Shown here: piece by piece, positions 1-5,724 of the stretch
Numbering within the stretch: position 1 is the first letter of the stretch
Layout of the letters: each line of letters begins with the position of its first letter
Origin: RUG563 sp045589355
Lineage (GTDB): Bacteria > Bacillota > Clostridia > Christensenellales > Aristaeellaceae
Assembly: GCA_045589355.1 (NCBI GenBank)
Contig: JAZNOW010000039.1
Span: forward strand, 1 to 12,638
Direction of reading: 5' to 3'
Length of the DNA: 12,638 nt
Notes under the pieces: generated by a model
Told to the model about the DNA's origin: nothing
Database searches by the model: none
The model's input: only the letters and a program-made list of their open reading frames with translations
Program-made: the position numbers and the translations under genes

Positions 1-141
1 GAAATGGTTATGCCCGGCGACAACGTGGAAATGGAAGTGGAAATCATCACCCCCATCGCTATCGAACAGGGTCTGCGTTTCGCTATCCGCGAAGGCGGCC
101 GTACTGTTGGCGCTGGCGCTGTGGCCCGTGTTGCTGAATAA
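1..141 (+). CDS. tuf: Elongation factor Tu, C-terminal end (5' truncated by window)
   Basis: This is the last 46 codons of EF-Tu, the GTPase that delivers aminoacyl-tRNA to the ribosome. Frame 1 is open from the first base to a TAA at 139-141. The peptide contains MVMPGDNVEMEVEI, then PIAIEQGLRFAIREGGRTVG, and ends in VGAGAVARVAE, which is the conserved beta-barrel domain III terminus of bacterial EF-Tu. The GTPase domain lies outside the window. A strong intrinsic terminator follows 17 bases after the stop, so tuf is the last gene of its transcript and is separate from the arabinose operon that follows. Confidence 0.97.
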   Translation, partial: EMVMPGDNVEMEVEIITPIAIEQGLRFAIREGGRTVGAGAVARVAE

Positions 142-158
142 TTTCATGTAACAATCCG

Positions 159-189
159 CCCGCTGAAAGCAATTTCGGCGGGTTTTTTT
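159..189 (+). terminator. Intrinsic terminator of tuf
   Basis: A 10-bp stem (159-168 with 173-182, one G-U pair) closes on a GCAA tetraloop and is followed by seven T residues (183-189). This is a textbook Rho-independent terminator placed 17 bases after the tuf stop. Confidence 0.93.
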
Positions 190-246
190 ATGCCGTTTTT
201 TGCAGGGAAAGATCGCCGGAGAAAACGGTTTTTTAATCGTATTTGC

Positions 247-275
247 TTGACGATACGGGGCTGAAATGGTAAGAT
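247..275 (+). promoter_or_regulatory. Sigma-A promoter of the arabinose operon
   Basis: The -35 element TTGACG (247-252) and the -10 element TAAGAT (270-275) are separated by exactly 17 bases, each one base from or close to consensus. Transcription would begin near 282, giving a leader of about 30 bases before the ATG at 312. Short 5-bp inverted arms (ATCGT at 236-240, ACGAT at 250-254) overlap the -35 element and could be part of an operator, but they are too short to call one. Confidence 0.82.
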
Positions 276-297
276 GAGAGAAAGAAACATTTACGAT

Positions 298-302
298 GGG
301 AG
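298..302 (+). promoter_or_regulatory. Ribosome binding site choosing ATG 312
   Basis: GGGAG lies 9 bases before the ATG at 312 but only 3 bases before the in-frame GTG at 306. The spacing therefore favours ATG 312 as the start of the GH127 gene. Confidence 0.65.
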
Positions 303-311
303 TATGTGCGT

Positions 312-2210
312 ATGTATCGTCATGTACCGATCAATAAAGTGCAGATTCAGGATGCATTTTTCCTGCCCCGCGTACAGCAATCCCGGGATACCACCATCCC
401 TTATATGTGGGATACCTTGCATGACAAAGTGCCCGGGGTGGCCCCCAGCCACTGCATTGAAAATTTCCGTATTGCGGCAGGGCTGGCCCAGGGGGAATTC
501 CAGGGCTTCTGGTTTCAGGACAGCGACTTGTGGAAGTGGCTGGAAGGCGTGGGCTACGCCCTGAGCGTGAAGCGGGACGAGCAGCTGGAAGCCCAGGCGG
601 ACGAAGCCATTGAACTGGCCGGAAAGGCGCAGCAGGAAGACGGCTACCTGGATACCTACTACATCATCAAAGGGCTGGACAAGCGTTTCACCAACCTGAA
701 AGATATTCATGAACTGTATGTGGCGGGCCATATGTTTGAAGCGGCCTGCGCCTATTATCAGGCCACCGGCAAGCGGAAAGTGCTGGATATTTCCTGTCGC
801 TTTGCCGATTGCCTGTGCCGGAACTTCGGCCCCGGGGAAAACCAGCTGCATGGCTATCCCGGCCATGAAGAAGTGGAAATGGGGCTGACAAGGCTCTATA
901 CTGTCACCGGTGAAAAGAAGTACCTGGAGCTGGCCCTGTATTTCCTCAACGAACGGGGCAAGCTGCCCTATTATTTCGATGAAGAAGTGATCCGCCGGGG
1001 GGAAAAGCTGTCCGATATCCGGAGGGATTTCTGGAGCACCTACGGCTATTATCAGGCCGATCTTCCGGTGCGGGAACAGACGGTGGCCCGGGGCCATGCG
1101 GTGCGGCAGCTGTATTTGCTGGCCGGCATGGTGGAAGCAGGCGTTGCTGCCGGGGATGAGAGCCTGGTGGAAGCGGCGGAGCGGGTGTATGAGAACATTG
1201 TGCAAAAGCAGATGTACATCACCGGCGGCGTGGGCTCCACCCATGTGGGGGAAGCCTTCTCCTTCGATTATGACCTGCCGCCGGACCGCTGCTATACCGA
1301 AACCTGCGCTTCCATTGCCCTGATCATGACGGCTATCCGGCTGCACCGGGCGCATCCCCACGGCAAGTATGGCGATATTGTGGAAAAGGCGCTGTACAAC
1401 GGCATCCTCAGCGGCGTTTCGCTGGACGGAAAAAAGTATTTTTACATGAATCCATTGGAAACCTGGCCCCAGCGGTGCGAAAACCGGAACGATATGCGCA
1501 TTGATGACGAGCGCAAGGGCTGGTTTGGCTGTGCCTGCTGCCCGCCCAATGTGCTGCGGACGCTGACCGGCCTTTCCATGTACCTGTACACGGAAAACGA
1601 CGAATACCTGTATGTGGACCAGTATGTGTCTTCCACCGTGGAAGCAGGGGATACCTGCCTGAAGGTGGAAAGCAAGTTCCCCTGGAAGGGTGACGTGAAG
1701 ATCACCGTGGAAAAGGCGGGCGATAAGAAACTGGCCTTGCGAATTCCCGGCTGGGCCAGGGGCTATACTTTCGCCATCAACGGAGAGGAGATGGATCACG
1801 ACGCCTGGAACGGCTATGAATTTGCCGGTCAGGTGCAGGACGGCGACGTGATCACCCTTTCCTTTCCCATGGAAGTGAAGAAAATGCGCAGCCATGCCCA
1901 CATCCCGGAATATGCGGGCAAGGTGGCGGTGATGATGGGCCCGGTGGTGTACTGCCTGGAAGAAAAGGAAAACGGCGACGAACTGTGGAACCTGGCCCTT
2001 ACCGATGCGCCTTTGAAGGCTGTGTGGCAGGAAACGCTGCTTGGCGGCGTGATGCAGATCGAAGGGGAAGGCGTCCGGGAAACGGGCAGCGATGAATTGT
2101 ACACCGAAGATGAAAAGAATACGGAAAAGCAGTCCCTCATTTTTGTGCCTTATTATGCCTGGGGCAACCGGGGCAAGGGCGAAATGCGGGTGTGGATCCG
2201 CAAAGCATAA
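312..2210 (+). CDS. GH127 beta-L-arabinofuranosidase (DUF1680 family)
   Basis: This 632-residue protein matches glycoside hydrolase family 127, retaining enzymes that release L-arabinofuranose from beta-linked arabino-oligosaccharides. The known family member HypBA1 of Bifidobacterium longum uses a zinc-bound cysteine nucleophile. The same pattern is visible here: Glu314 in GEAFSFDYDL is the likely acid/base, and Glu330 and Cys332 in TETC plus Cys409 and Cys410 in GCACCPPN are the likely zinc ligands, with Cys409 the nucleophile. Residue spacings (16 and 79) equal those recalled for HypBA1. Length is close to the family norm of about 650. There is no signal peptide, so the enzyme should act in the cytoplasm on imported oligosaccharides. 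It is the first gene of a three-gene operon. The start at ATG 312 is favoured over GTG 306 by ribosome-binding-site spacing. Exact linkage specificity is not readable from sequence. Confidence 0.9.
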   Translation: MYRHVPINKVQIQDAFFLPRVQQSRDTTIPYMWDTLHDKVPGVAPSHCIENFRIAAGLAQGEFQGFWFQDSDLWKWLEGVGYALSVKRDEQLEAQADEAIELAGKAQQEDGYLDTYYIIKGLDKRFTNLKDIHELYVAGHMFEAACAYYQATGKRKVLDISCRFADCLCRNFGPGENQLHGYPGHEEVEMGLTRLYTVTGEKKYLELALYFLNERGKLPYYFDEEVIRRGEKLSDIRRDFWSTYGYYQADLPVREQTVARGHAVRQLYLLAGMVEAGVAAGDESLVEAAERVYENIVQKQMYITGGVGSTHVGEAFSFDYDLPPDRCYTETCASIALIMTAIRLHRAHPHGKYGDIVEKALYNGILSGVSLDGKKYFYMNPLETWPQRCENRNDMRIDDERKGWFGCACCPPNVLRTLTGLSMYLYTENDEYLYVDQYVSSTVEAGDTCLKVESKFPWKGDVKITVEKAGDKKLALRIPGWARGYTFAINGEEMDHDAWNGYEFAGQVQDGDVITLSFPMEVKKMRSHAHIPEYAGKVAVMMGPVVYCLEEKENGDELWNLALTDAPLKAVWQETLLGGVMQIEGEGVRETGSDELYTEDEKNTEKQSLIFVPYYAWGNRGKGEMRVWIRKA

Positions 2211-2223
2211 GGAGGAAGAAAAC

Positions 2224-3801
2224 ATGGATTTCAAAAAATGTGCTCTGGGGATTGAGCTGGGCTCCACCCGCATCAAGGCGGTACTGATCGACGAAAAGCA
2301 CCTGCCCGTTGCTTCCGGCAGCTTTGAATGGGAAAACAGGCTGGAAAACGGCGTGTGGACCTACCATCAGGACGAAATCATTGCCGGCGTGCAAACCTGC
2401 TATGCCGACCTGAAAAAGGACGTGCAGGCAAAGTTTGGTGAAACGCTGAAGACGGTGGGCGCCATTGGCGTTTCCGCCATGATGCACGGCTACCTGCCCT
2501 TTGATAAGGACGATCAGCTTTTGACCCCCTTCCGCACCTGGCGCAATACCATTACCGGCGAAGCGGCGGAAAAGCTGAGTGCTCTCTTTGGCTTCAACAT
2601 TCCCCAGCGCTGGAGCATTGCCCACCTGTATCAGGCGGTTTTGAACAAGGAAGAACACATTGACCGCATCCACCGCCTGACCACCCTGGCCGGCTACATC
2701 CATTACCTGATGACCGGGAAGCATGTGATGGGCGTGGGTGAAGCCAGCGGCATGTTCCCCGTGGACAGCGACAAGCTGGATTATGACCAGAACATGCTGG
2801 CGGCGTTCAATGAACTGGCGGAAGTGAAGGCGCTTTCCTGGACGCTGGACGGCATTCTGCCCAAAGTGCTGCCCGCCGGTGCGGACGCAGGCGTATTGAC
2901 CGGGGAAGGCGCCCTGTTCCTGGATCCTGCCGGGGACCTGGAAGCGGGCATTCCCGTATGCCCCTGCGAAGGCGACGCCGGCACCGGCATGACCGCCACC
3001 AATTCCGTGCGGGTGCGCACCGGCAATGTGTCCGCCGGCACCAGCGACTTTGCCATGGTGGTGGTGGAAAAAATGCCCGGCATGCACAGGGAAATTGACA
3101 TGGTGACCACCCCCAGCGGCAAGGCCGTGGCCATGGTGCACTGCAATAACTGCACCAGCGACATCAACGCCTGGGTGAATTTGCTTTCCGAATTTGCCGG
3201 GGCCGTGGGCGCCGATGTGAAGAAGGGCGATCTGTACACCCTGCTGTTCCAGAAGGCCATGGAAGGGGATAAGGATTGCGGCGGCCTGATGGCCAACAAC
3301 TATTTCTCCGGCGAAGGCGTGACGGACCTGGACGAAGGCCGGCCCTTCTTTGCCCGCACCCCCAATGCCCGCTTCACCCTGGCCAATTTCATGCGCGCCC
3401 ATCTGATGAGCGCCCTGGCCACGCTGAAGATCGGCCTGGATATCCTGACCGTAAAAGAACAGGTGAAGATTGATAAGCTCTACGGCCACGGCGGCTTCTT
3501 CAAAACCCCGAAGGTGGGGCAGACCATGCTGTCCGCCGCCGTGCAGGCACCGGTGTCCGTGATGGAAACCGCCGGTGAAGGCGGCCCCTACGGCATGGCG
3601 CTGCTGGCTGCTTACCTGATCAACAAGGAAGAAAACGAAACGCTGGAAGATTACCTGGACAACAAGGTGTTTGCCGATGCAAAAACCGTGACCCTGATGG
3701 CAAGCGAAGAAGACGTGGCAGGCTTCAACCGTTTCCTGAAGACCTATGTGGCTTCCCTGGAAATGGAAAAGGCAGCCATCAAGGCCCTGAAGGAGGAATA
3801 A
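2224..3801 (+). CDS. araB: FGGY-family carbohydrate kinase, probable L-ribulokinase
   Basis: This 525-residue protein has the FGGY sugar-kinase layout. An N-terminal phosphate-binding segment (GIELGSTRIKAVLID, about residues 9-23) leads, the likely catalytic Asp251 sits in CEGDAGTGMTATNS followed by the glycine-rich GNVSAGTSDF, and the C-terminal nucleotide lobe has YGHGGFFKTP (420-429) and ETAGEGGPYGMALLAAYL. The start is GIEL rather than the usual GIDxGT, a feature of a subgroup distinct from E. coli AraB and often labelled xylulokinase-like. Its position 13 bases after the GH127 gene and 3 bases before araD points to phosphorylation of L-ribulose to L-ribulose 5-phosphate (inference from context). 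A GGAGG ribosome binding site (2211-2215) lies 8 bases before the ATG; possible starts further upstream lie inside the previous gene. A xylulokinase role cannot be excluded by sequence alone. Confidence 0.85.
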   Translation: MDFKKCALGIELGSTRIKAVLIDEKHLPVASGSFEWENRLENGVWTYHQDEIIAGVQTCYADLKKDVQAKFGETLKTVGAIGVSAMMHGYLPFDKDDQLLTPFRTWRNTITGEAAEKLSALFGFNIPQRWSIAHLYQAVLNKEEHIDRIHRLTTLAGYIHYLMTGKHVMGVGEASGMFPVDSDKLDYDQNMLAAFNELAEVKALSWTLDGILPKVLPAGADAGVLTGEGALFLDPAGDLEAGIPVCPCEGDAGTGMTATNSVRVRTGNVSAGTSDFAMVVVEKMPGMHREIDMVTTPSGKAVAMVHCNNCTSDINAWVNLLSEFAGAVGADVKKGDLYTLLFQKAMEGDKDCGGLMANNYFSGEGVTDLDEGRPFFARTPNARFTLANFMRAHLMSALATLKIGLDILTVKEQVKIDKLYGHGGFFKTPKVGQTMLSAAVQAPVSVMETAGEGGPYGMALLAAYLINKEENETLEDYLDNKVFADAKTVTLMASEEDVAGFNRFLKTYVASLEMEKAAIKALKEE

Positions 3802-3804
3802 ACA

Positions 3805-4494
3805 ATGCTGGAAAATTTGAAAGTACAGGTGCTGCAGGCAAACCTGCTGCTGCCCGAATACAACCTGGTCACCTTTACCTGGGGCAATGTGAGCGGCATT
3901 GACCGGGAAAAGGGGCTGGTGGTGATCAAGCCCTCCGGTGTCTCCTACGACAGCATGACCGCCGATGATATGGTGGTGGTGGACCTGGACGGCAACGTGG
4001 TGGAAGGCAAATGGCGCCCCTCCTCCGATACCCCCACCCACCTGGCCCTGTACCGGGCTTACCCTGAAATGGGCGGTATTGTGCACACGCATTCCCGCTG
4101 GGCCACCACTTTTGCCCAGGCCGGCATGGCCATCCCCGCCATGGGCACCACCCAGGGCGACTATTTCTACGGCGATATTCCCTGCACCCGGCCCATGACC
4201 GAAAAGGAAATCAAGGGTGAATATGAAAAGGAAACCGGCCATGTGATCATCGAAACCTTTGCCGGCAAGAACCCCATGGAGATCCCTGCGGTGGTGGTAT
4301 ACAGCCACGGCCCCTTCACCTGGGGCAAGGATGCCATGGAAGCGGTGCACAACGCCGTGGTGCTGGAGGAAGTGGCCTTCATGGACTGGCATGCCATGAT
4401 GATCAACCCCAACCAGGGCCGCATGCAGCAGGAACTGCTGGACAAGCACTACCTGCGCAAGCACGGCGCCAATGCCTATTACGGACAGAAGTAA
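3805..4494 (+). CDS. araD: L-ribulose-5-phosphate 4-epimerase
   Basis: This 229-residue protein aligns almost end to end with E. coli AraD (231 residues), a class II aldolase-fold, zinc-dependent enzyme that converts L-ribulose 5-phosphate to D-xylulose 5-phosphate. Shared stretches include LVTFTWGNVS, VIKPSGV, MTADDMVVV, PSSDTPTH, GGIVHTHSR, DYFYG, SHGPFTWGK, AVHNAVVLEEVAFM and LDKHYLRKHGANAYYGQ. Asp75, His94, His96 and His167 correspond to the metal-site residues; Asp119 and Tyr226 correspond to the catalytic acid/base pair of the E. coli enzyme. Its AGGAGG ribosome binding site (3791-3796) lies within the last codons of the kinase gene, 8 bases before ATG 3805, so the two are very likely translated from one message. 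It is the last gene of the operon and is followed by a palindromic repeat and a weak terminator. Confidence 0.96.
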   Translation: MLENLKVQVLQANLLLPEYNLVTFTWGNVSGIDREKGLVVIKPSGVSYDSMTADDMVVVDLDGNVVEGKWRPSSDTPTHLALYRAYPEMGGIVHTHSRWATTFAQAGMAIPAMGTTQGDYFYGDIPCTRPMTEKEIKGEYEKETGHVIIETFAGKNPMEIPAVVVYSHGPFTWGKDAMEAVHNAVVLEEVAFMDWHAMMINPNQGRMQQELLDKHYLRKHGANAYYGQK

Positions 4495-4509
4495 ATATTG
4501 ATGAGAATA

Positions 4510-4573
4510 TGCGAGAGGGGGATTTTGAGTCAAAATCCCCCTCTCACACTTTTCCCAAAGCCAATTCGGAAGA
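4510..4573 (+). repeat. Dispersed palindromic repeat, copy 1
   Basis: This is a 64-bp element shared in inverted orientation with 11338-11401. It has a perfect 16-bp inverted repeat (4513-4528 and 4530-4545; GAGAGGGGGATTTTGA and its complement), a variable linker of 15 bases and an invariant 13-base tail CCAATTCGGAAGA (4561-4573). It starts 16 bases after the araD stop. In RNA it would fold as a stem of at least 14 bp with a small loop. It carries no transposase gene and no long T-run directly after the stem, so it resembles a repetitive extragenic palindrome more than an ordinary terminator. It may still stop or protect the message end. Confidence 0.85.
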
Positions 4574-4576
4574 GTT

Positions 4577-4603
4577 CCCGGTTTCATATACCGGGTTGTT
4601 TCT
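4577..4603 (+). terminator. Candidate weak terminator of the ara operon
   Basis: A 6-bp GC-rich stem (CCCGGT 4577-4582 with ACCGGG 4590-4595, 7-base loop) is followed by the T-rich stretch TTGTTTCT. It begins 3 bases after the palindromic repeat and sits in the only gap between araD and the acetyltransferase. The stem is short, so strength is uncertain. Confidence 0.45.
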
Positions 4604-4662
4604 CCTTGCTGTTGTTCATAGAAATTGTGATAGGCTGAATTTTGTTATGAAGGGGGATCGGT

Positions 4663-5154
4663 ATGATAACACTCAGGCCTATGGAGGCTACGAGAGGCGA
4701 TTATCAGCTGATGCAGGATTGGTTTGCGGAGCCGGAATTGCAGGAATTTGTGTGCTGCGACGAAGAAAATGAAGGCATTGTGCCGCTGGAAAGAATTGAA
4801 GAAAAATACGGGGGCCGGGTAAAAGCCCAGAAGGATGTGTTTCCTTTCTTTATTCTGGCGGATGGACAGCCGATTGGATTCATTCAGTACTATTTTCATG
4901 CGGAGAACACGATTGGCCTGGATATGTGGATTGGGGTGAAAGCTGAGCGGAATAAGGGCTATGGAACCGATGCGCTGCGGCAGATGGTGGACTGGATTCA
5001 TGCCCGGCATCCTCAGGTGACGACCATTTTTATCGACCCGGAGATAGCGAACAAACGGGCTGTTCGCTGCTATGAAAAGGCCGGGTTCATTCATGCCGGT
5101 ATCTATACGGATGAAGAAGGCGATCTTTGCTATATGATGAAAATAACATATTAA
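4663..5154 (+). CDS. GNAT acetyltransferase, AAC(6')-like
   Basis: This 163-residue protein is a GCN5-related N-acetyltransferase, which moves an acetyl group from acetyl-CoA to an amine. The acetyl-CoA pyrophosphate loop is RNKGYG (96-101). The C-terminal half, with LDMWIGVKAERNKGYGTDAL, then IDPEIANKRAVRCYEKAGF, strongly resembles the aminoglycoside 6'-N-acetyltransferase branch of the superfamily, where DPxxxNxRAIRCYEKAGF is typical. Length also fits that branch (about 160-185 residues). The start at ATG 4663 has an AGGGGGA ribosome binding site 5 bases upstream. It is a lone gene, with no operon partner, and shares a terminator with the convergent kinase gene. Real substrate is unknown: many chromosomal proteins of this type do not give resistance, and acetylation of another small amine or a protein is equally possible. 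Confidence 0.85.
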   Translation: MITLRPMEATRGDYQLMQDWFAEPELQEFVCCDEENEGIVPLERIEEKYGGRVKAQKDVFPFFILADGQPIGFIQYYFHAENTIGLDMWIGVKAERNKGYGTDALRQMVDWIHARHPQVTTIFIDPEIANKRAVRCYEKAGFIHAGIYTDEEGDLCYMMKITY

Positions 5155-5155
5155 A

Positions 5156-5189
5156 AATACTCCCCCGGGCAATCGCCTGGGGGAGTATT
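5156..5189. terminator. Bidirectional terminator between convergent genes
   Basis: A 15-bp stem (5156-5170 with 5175-5189, one G-T mismatch) closes on the 4-base loop AATC. It lies 1 base after the acetyltransferase stop and 7 bases after the end of the opposing kinase gene. On the minus strand the stem runs into a five-T tract; on the plus strand the T-run is weak, so it should work best for the minus-strand gene but probably serves both. Confidence 0.85.
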
Positions 5190-5196
5190 CTGTTAT

Positions 5197-5700
5197 TCAG
5201 TTTGGAAAAATTTTTGATTCTGTCTGCTGCAAAAAGGCATCAATCTCTTTCTGGGAGCGCAGAATGATCACTTTATCCCCGTAGGTCTCCTGAATGCACT
5301 GGTAGTTTTGCCGGCGTTCTTTGTTCCGGCCTTCAAAGAGCACAAACTGGATGAACCACAGGTTGGTATCGTTTGTGTAGCCTTCTGCTTTCCGGGCTTT
5401 TTTGCGGCGGATGCAGCGCAGCAGGCAGGGAATGCGGGGGAGCAACAGCAGGATGATCTTGTCCGCTGCATCCAGCCTTTCCTTCTGGAAAAGGTAGGTG
5501 TAATTGCCGTCCACGATCCACTGTTCCTTCTGCAGGAAAGCGGCCACCCGGGGCAGCACCTCTTCGTCGGGGATGGGCTTCCATTCCTTGGTGTATTTCA
5601 CCTCATCCAGGTGCAAAACGGGGATATGCAGTTTTTCCGAGAGATATTTGGCAAGGAAGGTTTTTCCGCTGCCGGCGTATCCCATCAAGGCAATTTTCAT
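5197..5700 (-). CDS. P-loop nucleotide kinase-like protein (FlaR / adenylate-kinase-like)
   Basis: This 167-residue cytoplasmic protein starts with a Walker A loop, GYAGSGKT (residues 7-14), followed by LAKYLSEKLHIPVLHLDEV. It continues with WIVDGNY, DAADKIILLLLPRIPCLLRCIRR and a basic lid-like region. That order (P-loop, HLD, W-I-x-DGNY, then a hydrophobic strand with a P-R) is typical of the family annotated as topology modulation protein FlaR, related to adenylate and shikimate kinases. The physiological substrate of this family is not established, and the FlaR name comes from an old genetic link rather than a demonstrated reaction. ATG 5700 lies 24 bases after the stop of the upstream wall-protein gene, with a GGGG-type ribosome binding site 7 bases before it, so the two are probably co-transcribed. 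Confidence 0.8.
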   Translation of the reverse strand: MKIALMGYAGSGKTFLAKYLSEKLHIPVLHLDEVKYTKEWKPIPDEEVLPRVAAFLQKEQWIVDGNYTYLFQKERLDAADKIILLLLPRIPCLLRCIRRKKARKAEGYTNDTNLWFIQFVLFEGRNKERRQNYQCIQETYGDKVIILRSQKEIDAFLQQTESKIFPN

Positions 5701-5724
5701 GGTTCATCCCCGTTCCTGCATTGA

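Noticed and set aside
220..233. Catabolite-response-like site AGAAAACGGTTTTT upstream of the arabinose promoter
   Set aside because: It keeps the AANCGNT core but misses three outer positions of the cre consensus, so it is too weak to call.
2137..4587. Very long minus-strand open frame (816 codons), with similar ones at 291-2276 and 9781-11061 on the minus strand and 5836-7974 on the plus strand
   Set aside because: They are mirror frames of well-identified genes, made by GC-rich codon use. Their translations are rich in His, Gly and Pro, match no family and lack ribosome binding sites.
4606..4634. Promoter for the acetyltransferase (TTGCTG, 17 bases, GATAGG)
   Set aside because: The -10 element matches only three of six consensus bases; transcription may come from here or from read-through, and sequence does not decide.
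4495..4662. CRISPR, tRNA or riboswitch in the intergenic gaps
   Set aside because: No spaced direct repeats, cloverleaf or known aptamer pattern was seen here or in the other gaps; the structure is explained by the palindrome and terminator.
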